Assembly (NCBI RefSeq): GCF_001613245.1
Contig: NZ_BDBZ01000047.1
Location: 1 to 45,892 of the forward strand
Direction: 5' to 3'
Length of the DNA: 45,892 nt
Source of the DNA: Nocardia speluncae NBRC 108251
GTDB taxonomy: Bacteria; Actinomycetota; Actinomycetes; Mycobacteriales; Mycobacteriaceae
A program made the translations under genes and the position numbers. The notes beneath the pieces were generated by a model, which was not told the DNA's origin, did no database searches, and saw only the letters and a list, made by a program, of their open reading frames with translations. Positions 24,663 to 32,400 of this stretch are shown here, one piece after another; position 1 is the first letter of the stretch, and every line of letters begins with the position of its first letter.

Positions 24663-25310
24663 ATGCCGTCTGCTGCAATGTCGCCAGCCGGACCGGAGTT
24701 CCTGTCCTGGGACGAGCACACCCTGCCCGCACTGCAACACCGCACCCGTAGCGTCGAAGCAGACACCGTGCGGCTGCGGGGCTATGACCCCGAACTGGTC
24801 CCGGGTCAACTGCAAACTCGCGAGTACGCCACCGCAGTCCTGCGCGTCTGCCAGAACCTCAGTAGCCGTCCAGTCGACGAAAACGAACTCGCGGAGGCGG
24901 TCGCGGCGCGGATGGCCCGGCAAGCCGAGTGGCGGTCCGGATCAGGCGAGGCGCATTTTCTGCTCGCCGAACAGGCCCTCTACACCACCGTCGGCGCCCC
25001 TGCGGTGATGGTGGCCCAGCTTGAAGCGCTGCTGGAGACCCTGACACTGCCCGGCTCGTTCGAGATCGGTGTCATCGAACGCACGGCGCAGTTCGTTGCC
25101 TCGACCACGAACTTCCTGTTCTACAACGCAACGAAAGCAACGGTGGAGACCTTGACCGGCCAGGTCACCATCACTGACTCCCAGGGCTTGGCCTCTTACG
25201 AGGCGGCGTTTGAACGAATGGCCGCCCAGGCGGTCACCGGCGGCGCAGCCCAGGACGTGATCGCCACTGCACTCGGCTACCACCGCTGGGCGGCGACCTG
25301 TGACGAATGA
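24663..25310 (+). CDS. Stand-alone DUF5753-domain protein
   Basis: A 215-aa protein carrying the DUF5753 signature: RLRGYDPELVPGQLQTREYA, then RMARQAEWR and LAEQALYTTVGAP. In most actinomycete proteins DUF5753 follows an N-terminal XRE helix-turn-helix and is thought to sense a ligand; here the HTH is missing and the chain begins directly at the sensor part. The ATG is preceded by GAAAGGAAG. It may act as a partner of separate HTH proteins or be a remnant of a full regulator. The downstream wHTH remnant starts immediately after it. Confidence 0.8.
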   Translation: MPSAAMSPAGPEFLSWDEHTLPALQHRTRSVEADTVRLRGYDPELVPGQLQTREYATAVLRVCQNLSSRPVDENELAEAVAARMARQAEWRSGSGEAHFLLAEQALYTTVGAPAVMVAQLEALLETLTLPGSFEIGVIERTAQFVASTTNFLFYNATKATVETLTGQVTITDSQGLASYEAAFERMAAQAVTGGAAQDVIATALGYHRWAATCDE

Positions 25311-25684
25311 GGATTCCACCGCCGACGCCGGGGTGAGATTGCTGCGTGCGAGCAGTTGAATACCGCTCATACCGACGCGACCGCTCCTCGATCGAGTGAG
25401 GATGCAACGGCCCGGCCGCGGAAACCGTTCAGTGCCAACCAGCGGCGCATACTGGAAGCCATGTCCGGTGGGGACATCATCGCACTCAGGAACTTTACGA
25501 GCGTCTCGGTTTGCCTCGGTTGAGCAGCGCGGCCCGGACCGTGAACTGGTTCGCTCGCCACGGCTATATCCGCCGCGCCGATGACGACGACGCAGGTACC
25601 TGGCGCCTGACTGCGATGGGCTCGGAAGCGGCAGCCAGCCTCGATCACGGCTACGAACTGGGCTACGACGGCCTGCCCGCGTAA
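25311..25684 (+). pseudogene. Frameshifted winged-helix-like remnant
   Basis: Two frames together read like one small winged-helix protein. The first frame gives KPFSANQRRILEAMSGGD up to about 25480. The next frame continues with ELYERLGLPRLSSAARTV, WFARHGYIRRADDDDAGTWR and LTAMGSEAAA, then stops at 25684. Each frame alone is closed: the first ends at a TGA near 25525 and the second has a TGA at 25397. A single-base change near 25480-25500 would restore one frame. I therefore call a degenerate gene; programmed frameshifting or sequencing error are alternatives. Confidence 0.4.
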
Positions 25685-25878
25685 TCGCAGCGGCTATGGG
25701 TCTCAGCGTGGCGGCCCGTCGGACACAGGGCCGCTCACAGACCAGCTCCCTCGCCGAGATCGAGCCGGGGTTCGTCACGGTTGAGCTGAGGCTGAGCCGA
25801 TTGTGGCGGTACGGATGCCCGAGAATCTCGACATTCCACCGGTCCGGGGTCGTCGTGGCTGGTACTCGGTTGATCCTC

Positions 25879-26652
25879 TCAGCAGGCGATCGCAGGTGTG
25901 TTGTAGAGGCCGTGGGTGATGAGGATGTCGGGGTAGGCGCTGTATTCGTCGACTTCGAAGCTGAGGGAGAGATGTTTGTGGGCGCCGGGTATTCGTATTC
26001 CGGTCGGAGCCGGGCGGGCCCAGCGGTAGGTCACCTGCATGGGGGTGCAGTCCCAGGCGCGGCGGAAATCGGAGTGTTCTCGTAGTGTCCGGAACAGCGT
26101 TCGTGCTCGGGGTAGATCGCGGTATCGGCCCAGCGCTGCGCGCACGAGGGTGACGACGTAGCGGAGTTCCGCGTCCCAGTTCTCGATGGTGTCGCGGCCG
26201 GCGGTCGACAGTATCCACAGAAGGATGTTGTCGTCGGCCTCGGCGAGGCCGGGCATCACGCTGTGGAATAGGCGGTTTCCGTGCAGGACGGTCTGGAGAG
26301 GGTCGAAGTAGGCGGCCAGGACGTCTTGGGCGTCGAGGTGATCGAGGTGGTGTCGGACGCCGATTTCGGTGAGGTGGCGGCGTAGCTCGGCAGCGGGCGG
26401 GAGAGAAGCGGAGGGTTGGCACACGTCGTAGAGATGCTGTCGCTGCGAGGTGTCGAGATCGAAGGAGCCGACCAGTTTGGCGAAGACACGGGAGCTGGGG
26501 ATGGTGCGTTTCCGAATGATCTGGTGGAGGTAGGAGCCGCTGATCCCGGCTTCGTGGGCGGCGGATTCGCGGGAGAGATGATGTTGGTGTCGTAGGTATT
26601 CGACCGAGTCGTGGAAGTCGGGCATGCCGGTGAGTACGGGGAGCTTGGGCAT
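25879..26652 (-). CDS. XRE-type regulator with MmyB-like ligand-binding domain
   Basis: A 257-aa regulator. Its N-terminal HTH (SVEYLRHQHHLSRESAAH then GISGSYLHQIIRKRTIP) is followed by a MmyB-like sensor domain (AYFDPLQTVLHGNRLF, NILLWIL, DAELRYVVTLVRAALGRY, DFRRAWDC). It is a paralogue of the gene at 26823-27653. I place the start at ATG 26652 because it overlaps the stop of a short ORF with a strong ribosome-binding site (TGATG), so translation is probably coupled; the frame is open further upstream to 26907. MmyB-like domains are associated with lipid-like or other small ligands. The target promoter is not evident; autoregulation is possible. Confidence 0.85.
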   Translation of the reverse strand: MPKLPVLTGMPDFHDSVEYLRHQHHLSRESAAHEAGISGSYLHQIIRKRTIPSSRVFAKLVGSFDLDTSQRQHLYDVCQPSASLPPAAELRRHLTEIGVRHHLDHLDAQDVLAAYFDPLQTVLHGNRLFHSVMPGLAEADDNILLWILSTAGRDTIENWDAELRYVVTLVRAALGRYRDLPRARTLFRTLREHSDFRRAWDCTPMQVTYRWARPAPTGIRIPGAHKHLSLSFEVDEYSAYPDILITHGLYNTPAIAC

Positions 26653-26759
26653 CACCGCGCTCGCCTCTGCGGTAGTAGGTGGGTGATGCCTGTCGGGCAT
26701 GCGGGGCTGGGTGCCGGTGCGGGGCGATGATGATCGAGGGGTGTGGGCGTGGTTTTCAT
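26652..26759 (-). CDS. Short proline-rich ORF coupled to the regulator
   Basis: A 35-aa ORF starting MKTTPTPLDHHRPAP with about eight Pro residues. AGGAG lies 7 nt before its ATG, better than any site directly upstream of the regulator. Its TGA overlaps the regulator ATG (TGATG). It may be a translational leader that controls the downstream regulator, or simply part of the mRNA loading arrangement. Confidence 0.4.
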   Translation of the reverse strand: MKTTPTPLDHHRPAPAPSPACPTGITHLLPQRRAR

Positions 26760-26822
26760 TCTTGTACTCCTGTTCGGCCGGTCCCGTTGGTGTGTGCGGG
26801 CGGGTGGTTGGGTGCGGATCCG

Positions 26823-27653
26823 TCAGGACGGCGGACCGTCGCGGTAGGCGAGGAAGAAGTGGAGATCGGGGGAGCCTTGTGCGCCGAGGTGGATTCGCGC
26901 GGTGCACGGCTCACCGGTGGCGGAGTCGTGCACGAGGATGGGTTGCTCGGTCCGGAAGCCGTAGGCGACCGAGAGGCTGGTGTCCCAGATCTGGGCGAAG
27001 GCGCCCGCGCCACGAAGCTGCTGGTAGAGGGCAAATACGGCCGGGGTTGTGCGGTGCCGTCCGAAGGCGCCGCGCAGGGAGGCAACCAGGTGGGCGGCGG
27101 CGCAGTCCCACTGCACGACAAAGGCTTCGGCGGTGGGTGTGGACGAGCCCGGGTGGAAGAACCACAATGCGATGTTGTCGCGGTAGTGCTCGACGTCGGG
27201 CAGCTCTGCTCGGAAACGATCGTTGGCCAGGACGACGTTCCACAGGGGATCGACGTAGGCGCCGGCCAGGTTACGTCTATCGAGGTAGGCCAGCTTCGCG
27301 CGGTGCTCGGGAGAGCCGGCGCGGGCACGCAATTCGGCCACCGGCGACAGTGGGATCGCGGGGTGGGCCAGGTCACGGGTGTGGCGCTGCTGGGTGTGAT
27401 CGAGGTCGTAGGTGGTTACCAGATGGTCCAGTACCGCCGGCGAACAGGCGACGTTGCCGTGCTCGATCTTCTTGAGCAGCTCGGTACTGACGTGGAGAAG
27501 GCCGGCGGCACGCGACCGAGTGAGGCGGCGCTGCTCGCGGACCCGGCGCACCCAACCACCGAAGTCAGGCAACTCTGATTCAGCACGACCAGGGCGTGCC
27601 GCACGACCGGGACGCCGTCGCCGATCGCGGGCCGGGTTCGTTGTCTGGTTCAC
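26823..27653 (-). CDS. XRE-type regulator with MmyB-like ligand-binding domain
   Basis: A 276-aa paralogue of the regulator at 25879-26652. An N-terminal basic tail precedes an HTH (WVRRVREQRRLTRSRAAG, VSTELLKKIEHGNVA), then the MmyB-like domain (AGAYVDPLWNVVLANDRF, NIALWFFHPG, DCAAAHLVASLRGAFGRH, FAQIWDT). GTG 27653 is well supported by AGGAGGGG 8 nt upstream. The two tandem paralogues differ enough in the sensor part to respond to different ligands. An imperfect inverted repeat about 60 nt upstream (27713-27730) may be the autoregulatory site. Confidence 0.87.
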   Translation of the reverse strand: MNQTTNPARDRRRRPGRAARPGRAESELPDFGGWVRRVREQRRLTRSRAAGLLHVSTELLKKIEHGNVACSPAVLDHLVTTYDLDHTQQRHTRDLAHPAIPLSPVAELRARAGSPEHRAKLAYLDRRNLAGAYVDPLWNVVLANDRFRAELPDVEHYRDNIALWFFHPGSSTPTAEAFVVQWDCAAAHLVASLRGAFGRHRTTPAVFALYQQLRGAGAFAQIWDTSLSVAYGFRTEQPILVHDSATGEPCTARIHLGAQGSPDLHFFLAYRDGPPS

Positions 27654-27712
27654 GTCAAGCCCCTCCTACTACAGTCTTCCGTAGATCCTTCGCTGTGAGC
27701 TACCTTGAAGGG

Positions 27713-27730
27713 TTAACTCCCCCGAGTTGA
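27713..27730. promoter_or_regulatory. Imperfect inverted repeat upstream of the XRE/MmyB regulator
   Basis: TTAACTC (27713-27719) and GAGTTGA (27724-27730) pair with one mismatch across a 4-nt CCCC spacer. The position, 60 nt upstream of a regulator gene in a divergent region, suits an operator. The evidence is position and symmetry only. Confidence 0.35.
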
Positions 27731-27937
27731 TCTCGTTCTTACCAGAAAAGTAAAGACTCGGCCAACAACATTCGCTGTGAAGTGGCTGACGAATAGCTGA
27801 AGCCTCGGCGTGGCCCGAGTGCAGCATTCTTCGTGTCTTCCGTCAATCGGGACAGGCGTCGGCAGAATTCTTCGACTGACACTCCTATTACCCCTTTCTC
27901 CTATAAGCGCTGGCCACGGTGTGTGGCGGCAGGGGTA

Positions 27938-28003
27938 ATGGCTTTAACAGCAGAATCTTTACCTGTCGAAAGGCTGGCGCGGCAGCGTTTTTCGGGGCTG
28001 TGA
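27938..28003 (+). CDS. Possible 21-aa ORF with two TTA codons
   Basis: ATG GCT TTA... encodes MALTAESLPVERLARQRFSG plus Leu. GGCAGGGG lies just upstream. Two TTA leucine codons in 21 are unusual in such GC-rich DNA, where TTA is rare and can make translation depend on one scarce tRNA. It could be a regulatory leader or chance. Confidence 0.25.
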   Translation: MALTAESLPVERLARQRFSGL

Positions 28004-28039
28004 TGGTGGGGTATCGCACCTCCTTCGAAAGGGAAACCT

Positions 28040-28147
28040 GTGGATCTCTACTCGATTCTGACGCTGCTCGACGCGGGCGTGTCGCTGGCCTCGCATCTGC
28101 TGACATTTGGCACGCAGGCGTTCGGTCTGGCGTTGCCGTTCCTGTGA
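28040..28147 (+). CDS. Leucine-rich 35-aa hydrophobic small protein
   Basis: GTG-initiated ORF beginning MDLYSILTLLDAGVSLAS and ending FGLALPFL, with AAAGGGAAA about 4 nt upstream. Ten of 35 residues are Leu, and the peptide is hydrophobic enough to sit in a membrane. Three consecutive hairpins begin 5 nt after its stop (28152-28254), so it appears to be a discrete transcription unit or a leader ORF for the secreted-protein operon that starts at 28302. I do not recognise the peptide. Confidence 0.5.
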   Translation: MDLYSILTLLDAGVSLASHLLTFGTQAFGLALPFL

Positions 28148-28151
28148 CAGT

Positions 28152-28254
28152 CCGGTCCATTTCCCTCTAGTTGAGGTAAATGAGGGACCGGGTCTCCCGG
28201 CTGTGTTCCGCAGCCGGGAGGTGCGGGAATTGGTCGCGCTCTCGCGCAATTCCC
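28152..28254 (+). terminator. Three tandem RNA hairpins ahead of the secreted-protein operon
   Basis: Hairpin 1: CCGGTCC (28152-28158) pairs with GGACCGG (28185-28191), with inner ATTT/AAAT and CCTC/GAGG stems and a TAGTT loop. Hairpin 2: CTCCCGGCTG (28194-28203) pairs perfectly with CAGCCGGGAG (28211-28220). Hairpin 3: GGGAATTG (28225-28232) pairs with CAATTCCC (28247-28254), with an inner GCG/CGC; a T-rich tract follows to about 28288. The array may be a tandem terminator for the short ORF, an attenuator for the operon, or a structured RNA. Confidence 0.65.
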
Positions 28255-28301
28255 GATCATTTCTGATTTTCTTTCTCCTTCGATCGGAAGGGTTATTTGT
28301 C

Positions 28302-29204
28302 GTGCCCGAAAAAGGGAATACGTCCTCGGTTGCTGCCACGCTTCCGAGGCGCGGCTGCCACCGGGATCCCCGTCGCGCCTGTTCGCCCTATGGCGGGCGG
28401 ATGCTGTGGAGTGGCCACCTGATCGCTGCCGGTGCAGTGCCGGTGCTGATGCTGCTGGCCCCCCAGCACGCGAGTGCGGTGACGCTCGCCCCGATCGCCG
28501 ACCAACCCGGGGTCACCGCACCGGCCCAGCCCGGAACCCAGGCTCCCGCACCGCCTCCCGCCCCGCCCGCGCCCGCGGTGTATCCGGAACAGCCACCCGA
28601 GGTCCGCAACGGTCCGGCGTCGCGCCCCGCGCCCGCTCCCGCGCCCGCGCCGCCGGTGAATGTGGTCGAGCTGCATGCTCCGGCGCCGGTCGAACCGGTA
28701 GCGCCGATCGAGCCACCGGCGGACATGATCCGGATCGGTCAGGCGCAGTTCCCCGAGCCGGAGTGGCTGCCACCGGAAGTCGGCGACACGATCAACACCG
28801 TCAGCGCCGACCTCGAAGCCCAAGCCGCAACATTCCTGGACTCGGTCGGAATCCCGGCCGGGCGCTCGGACCGGGTCGCAGGAGCCACCGTCGCCGGGGC
28901 CGGGGTCGGTGGCGCGATCGGCGGCGCGGTGGCCGGTGTCCCGGCCGCGGCAGCCGGTGCGGTCGTGGGTGGGCTGATCGGCGGCACCATCGGCGGCATC
29001 GCCGGAGCCGCCCTGGGCACCGTGGTGGCCGTGCCTGTCATCGGCACAGTGACCTCCGGCGTGGCGGGCACCGCGCTGGGTGCGGCGGCGGGCGCGGCCG
29101 TGGGCGCGGTGGTGGCCGGGGTGCCCGCCGCAGCGGCCGGTGCACTCATCGGCGGGACGGTGGGCGCGGGATTCGGCGCGGGTGTGGGAGTGGGGCAGCC
29201 GTGA
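28302..29204 (+). CDS. Exported proline-rich protein with glycine-zipper region
   Basis: A 300-aa protein. GTG 28302 has GGAAGGG about 9 nt upstream. After a basic N-terminus, a hydrophobic segment (LIAAGAVPVLMLLAP) ending at QHASA looks like a signal peptide. A Pro/Ala-rich linker follows (about 65-130), then a long Gly/Ala-rich hydrophobic repeat (GAGVGGAIGGAVAGVPAAAA and a second copy near the end), a glycine-zipper pattern seen in membrane-inserting proteins. It is the first gene of an operon, overlapping the cutinase gene (GTGA). A role in the cell envelope is likely; no enzymatic motif is seen. Confidence 0.78.
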   Translation: MPEKGNTSSVAATLPRRGCHRDPRRACSPYGGRMLWSGHLIAAGAVPVLMLLAPQHASAVTLAPIADQPGVTAPAQPGTQAPAPPPAPPAPAVYPEQPPEVRNGPASRPAPAPAPAPPVNVVELHAPAPVEPVAPIEPPADMIRIGQAQFPEPEWLPPEVGDTINTVSADLEAQAATFLDSVGIPAGRSDRVAGATVAGAGVGGAIGGAVAGVPAAAAGAVVGGLIGGTIGGIAGAALGTVVAVPVIGTVTSGVAGTALGAAAGAAVGAVVAGVPAAAAGALIGGTVGAGFGAGVGVGQP

Positions 29205-30439
29205 CCCGGCGACCCCTCCTCGCCGTGGCCGTCCTGGCCGCGGCCGCCAGTGGCCTGTGTCTGCCGGTTTCGAGTGCGGCGCAACCTCCCACAGCTGGCC
29301 AAGGGTGCCCGGTGTTGTGGGTTCTCGGGGTGCAGGGCACCGGCGAGTCCTCGCCCGACGCTTCCGAGACCGCCGACACCGGAATGCTCGGCCACCTGCT
29401 CGCCCCGGTAGTGGCCGCCGCACCGGACTTGGTCGCGCGCACCTACATTCCCTATCCGGCCGCGTTCGGGGGAGCGGTCGGCACCGGCGGCGGCACCGAC
29501 CCCTACACCCACTCGGTGGGTGCCGGTGTTGCTGCGCTCACCGACGCCGCTGGGCAGATCGCCACAGCGTGCCCCGGCACCGCCCTGGCTGCTGTCGGAT
29601 ACTCCCAAGGCGCACAGGTAGTCTCGCAGTTCGCGCGGACCGTCGGAGCCGGACAAGGGCCGGTGGCTGCCGATCGGGTCGCGGGAGTCGCGCTGTACTC
29701 CGACCCCGAACGGAGCTCCGGTTCGCCGGTGATCCCTGGCCGCCCCGGCCAGCTGGCGCCGGACCCGGCCCCCGGCACCACCGGTGCGGCGGTGTCGCAG
29801 GTGGCGTTCACCGCCGCGCCTGCCCCCGGTGGTGGGATCGCTTCCACATCTGGTGTCGATTACGGGGCGCTGACCGGCCGGGTCGCCGACATCTGTGTCG
29901 AGGGTGACCTGAGCTGCTCGGCACCTGATCGTGCCGCACTGTTGCAGGTGGCCGCCCAGATCGCGGCCCAGGCTGACCTGCGCGACCCGGTCGCCGCGCT
30001 CGGCTCGATCCAGTCGCTGCTGTCCGGAGTACTCGGTGACACCTGGACCACCGTGGTGAACACAGACTTCCAGATCGGTTCCCGCTCCGTGGACTACATG
30101 CCCGCCGCCAGCCTGGCCCAGCGCCTCACCGACGCCGCCGACCCCCGCAACCCGCCTCCCGGTCCCGACGAGGCCACCGCCGCGGCGGGCCGGTGGGCAC
30201 AGATCACCACGGTGGTCGCCGGAGATCCGCTTACCCAGTTGCCTCGCCTCGCCGCGCAGTTGTCGGCGGCGTTCGGGCAGCTGGTCACCGACAACGGCGA
30301 CCTTCTCGACCCCAGGGTGTGGCTTCGCTACACCGACATCCCCGCCCGCCACACCGGCTACGCCGCTACCGGGCTGCTCGCCACCGGTGCGGCGTGGATG
30401 ACCGCACTCGCCCACGACCTCGCAGGGAGACACCCGTGA
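29201..30439 (+). CDS. Secreted cutinase-family serine esterase
   Basis: An alpha/beta hydrolase of the cutinase family (412 aa), exported and acting on ester bonds of lipids or polyesters. The signal peptide is MTRRPLLAVAVLAAAASGLC up to about SSAA. The catalytic triad is visible: Ser135 in VGYSQGAQV, Asp in CVEGDLSC and His in ARHTGYAAT. The chain is longer than single-domain cutinases (about 220 aa), with extra sequence between Ser and Asp and before His. GTG 29201 overlaps the upstream stop (GTGA). Mycolate actinomycetes carry several such genes (Culp proteins). Here it sits in a surface/secretion operon next to a lipase-like protein. Confidence 0.92.
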   Translation: MTRRPLLAVAVLAAAASGLCLPVSSAAQPPTAGQGCPVLWVLGVQGTGESSPDASETADTGMLGHLLAPVVAAAPDLVARTYIPYPAAFGGAVGTGGGTDPYTHSVGAGVAALTDAAGQIATACPGTALAAVGYSQGAQVVSQFARTVGAGQGPVAADRVAGVALYSDPERSSGSPVIPGRPGQLAPDPAPGTTGAAVSQVAFTAAPAPGGGIASTSGVDYGALTGRVADICVEGDLSCSAPDRAALLQVAAQIAAQADLRDPVAALGSIQSLLSGVLGDTWTTVVNTDFQIGSRSVDYMPAASLAQRLTDAADPRNPPPGPDEATAAAGRWAQITTVVAGDPLTQLPRLAAQLSAAFGQLVTDNGDLLDPRVWLRYTDIPARHTGYAATGLLATGAAWMTALAHDLAGRHP

Positions 30440-31566
30440 ACATCCTCGACTTCTATCAGACACCGAACCTGCGCGAAGGGCTGCGGCCCGGCGATATCAT
30501 GCGCACCCGCCCGGTATTCACACCGCAACTCGACGGTGCCGCCGACGCGTGGCAGATCGTCTACGTCTCCAGCAATTCCCGCTCCCAGCTCATCGCGGCC
30601 TCGGCGATCGTACTGATCCCCGACACTGCACCCGAGCCCGGCAAGACCGCGATCCTGCTGTACTGCCCGCCCTTCCACGGCCTGGGCGGGGCGTGCGCGC
30701 CCTCGCAACTCCTGGCGACCGGAAGCGAACCCGACACCGCCCCCATCGAAGCGGCCCTGGAGCGGGGATGGGCGGTGGCCATCGCCGATGGCCACGGGCT
30801 CGGCATCGGCCCCGGACCACACACCTTCCTCGCCGCCCGCACCGGCGCCAGACTCGTACTTGATCTCGCCCGCGCCGTCTACCGGGGCGCGAACCTCGAA
30901 CTGCCCGTGGCCCCGGTGGTGGTGTGGGGATACGCCGACGGCGGACGCGTCGCCGCTGCTACCGGGGAACTGCAGCCCTGGTACGCCCCCGAGGTGGACC
31001 TGCGCGGGGTCGCCGCCGGCGCCGTCGCTTCCGACCTCGCCGCCGTAGCCCCGGCAATCAGCCAGGGCTCGACCGCAGGACTGGGACTGGCCGCGCTGAT
31101 CGGTCTGGCACGCGCCTACGACCAGCTTCCCCTACGCCACGTCCTCACCGAGACCGGCGGGATCGCCGCCGCCGAAGCCCAAAACCTCACCGGTGCCCAA
31201 CTGCTGCAACAGTTCTCCCACCCGTTGGCGCACTGGTGCCGGCGCCCTGATCCCTGGAACGATCCCTGGTGGCGGCGGGTACTCGCCCTGGAAACCCTCG
31301 CCCACGTCACCCCAGCTACGCCGCTGCATTTGTATCACGGCGAGCTCGACGCCCTCGTGCCCGTGCACGCCGGCCGGCGCACGCTCATCGCCTACCGGCA
31401 GCGCGGCACCACGGTGAGCTGGCGCGAGTACGACGCCGACCACCGCTCCACCGCCCAGCAGGCCACCCACCATGTCCTCGCCCGGCTCACCGACCACATC
31501 ACCAGCCGGCCGGCGACCTCACCCCTCCACATCGAGACCGAGGACGAGCACACGAGCCGCCCCTGA
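30436..31566 (+). CDS. LIP-family lipase homologue with nucleophile Ser replaced by Ala
   Basis: An alpha/beta hydrolase resembling the secretory lipase (LIP) family, 376 aa. The nucleophile elbow, normally GYSxGG, reads W164-G-Y-A167-D-G-G, so the catalytic Ser is Ala (codon GCC). The later Asp (HGELDALVP) and His (DADHRS) of the triad remain. No signal peptide is seen, unlike most LIP enzymes. GTG 30436 overlaps the cutinase stop (GTGA). It is probably inactive as a lipase and may bind an acyl or ester ligand, or partner the cutinase. Loss of Ser alone, with an otherwise intact fold and coupled translation, points to a retained pseudoenzyme rather than decay. Confidence 0.82.
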   Translation: MNILDFYQTPNLREGLRPGDIMRTRPVFTPQLDGAADAWQIVYVSSNSRSQLIAASAIVLIPDTAPEPGKTAILLYCPPFHGLGGACAPSQLLATGSEPDTAPIEAALERGWAVAIADGHGLGIGPGPHTFLAARTGARLVLDLARAVYRGANLELPVAPVVVWGYADGGRVAAATGELQPWYAPEVDLRGVAAGAVASDLAAVAPAISQGSTAGLGLAALIGLARAYDQLPLRHVLTETGGIAAAEAQNLTGAQLLQQFSHPLAHWCRRPDPWNDPWWRRVLALETLAHVTPATPLHLYHGELDALVPVHAGRRTLIAYRQRGTTVSWREYDADHRSTAQQATHHVLARLTDHITSRPATSPLHIETEDEHTSRP

Positions 31567-31583
31567 CCCCTCCGGGGGACCCT

Positions 31584-31625
31584 GCCTGCACCCGACGCTC
31601 TTCCCCCTCCCGGGTGTGGGCAGGC
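31584..31625 (+). terminator. Imperfect hairpin after the lipase-like gene
   Basis: GCCTGC-ACCCG (31584-31594) pairs with CGGGT...GCAGGC (31611-31625), with a GTGG bulge. There is no T run. It lies in the 105-nt gap before the next gene and could reduce or separate transcription within the cluster. Confidence 0.4.
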
Positions 31626-31671
31626 CCCGGAGACATCCCACCCGTGATCAACCCTCGACGAGGCGAGATGA

Positions 31672-32400
31672 ATGAGGTATCCCGACACGCCACCCGATGA
31701 CGAGAACTCCTGGGTACGGCTTGACGAGCCACGACCCACCTCCACGCGGCACGCCGTGCCCGGCCCCGATCTGCCTCCCGATCTCGACCCGGACCCCGAA
31801 CTACCAGGGGACCGTTGGCTGGGCGCGCTGCCGCGGACTCCCGATGCCGCCGACACGGGCGGTTACCGGCCGTGGTGGGCCACGGTGCGGCATCGGCTAC
31901 CGGCCGGGGCGTGGGCGGTGCTGGCCGCTGTTGTCGCGATCCTGATCGGTGTGGTGGCGGTGTCGGTAAATTCCGGCGGGGCGGGCCAGGAACCGGTCAC
32001 CACGGCGACACCGCCGAGTGCGGCGCCCGCGCCCGAGGACGCGTGCACGGGGTTGTCAGGCATGGTGGTCACCGACCGTGCCGGTGATCCCGCCACCGTG
32101 CCCGGCGTGATCGCTTCATTCCAGGCCGCCTACTATCTGAGCCGCGATGCGGAAGCTGCGATGCGGCTGCTGGCGCCCGAGTCCGGGATCGCTTTCGACG
32201 GGCTCGCCGCGGGCATCGTGTCGATCCCGCGTGGCACCACGCATTGTGTGGCGATCACCCCGATCTCGTCGACCACCGCGAACGTGCACATCGTCGAGCT
32301 GCGCGCCGATCGGCAACGCATCGACTACCTCCAAGTCGTCAACACCCGCCCCAGCCAAGGCGGTGCCCTGCTGATCAGCAACATCCAGAGGCAAGGATGA
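31672..32400 (+). CDS. Single-pass membrane protein with DUF8176-like extracellular domain
   Basis: A 242-aa protein with an acidic, proline-rich cytoplasmic N-terminus (about 1-75), one transmembrane helix (AWAVLAAVVAILIGVVAVSV), a Pro/Ala linker, and a C-terminal domain (VIASFQAAYYLSRDAEAAM, SIPRGTTHCVAITPI, LQVVNTRPSQGGALLI). That domain is paralogous to the protein at 24100-24630. From memory it corresponds to DUF8176, of unknown role. Its TGA overlaps the start of the ParA/BTAD gene (ATGA), so the membrane protein and the regulator-like ATPase are made together. Confidence 0.8.
   Translation: MRYPDTPPDDENSWVRLDEPRPTSTRHAVPGPDLPPDLDPDPELPGDRWLGALPRTPDAADTGGYRPWWATVRHRLPAGAWAVLAAVVAILIGVVAVSVNSGGAGQEPVTTATPPSAAPAPEDACTGLSGMVVTDRAGDPATVPGVIASFQAAYYLSRDAEAAMRLLAPESGIAFDGLAAGIVSIPRGTTHCVAITPISSTTANVHIVELRADRQRIDYLQVVNTRPSQGGALLISNIQRQG

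Noticed and set aside
28739..30463. 574-codon minus-strand frame opposite the cutinase
   Set aside because: Low-complexity Gly/Arg/Pro translation antisense to the cutinase and glycine-zipper genes; no ribosome-binding site or motif.
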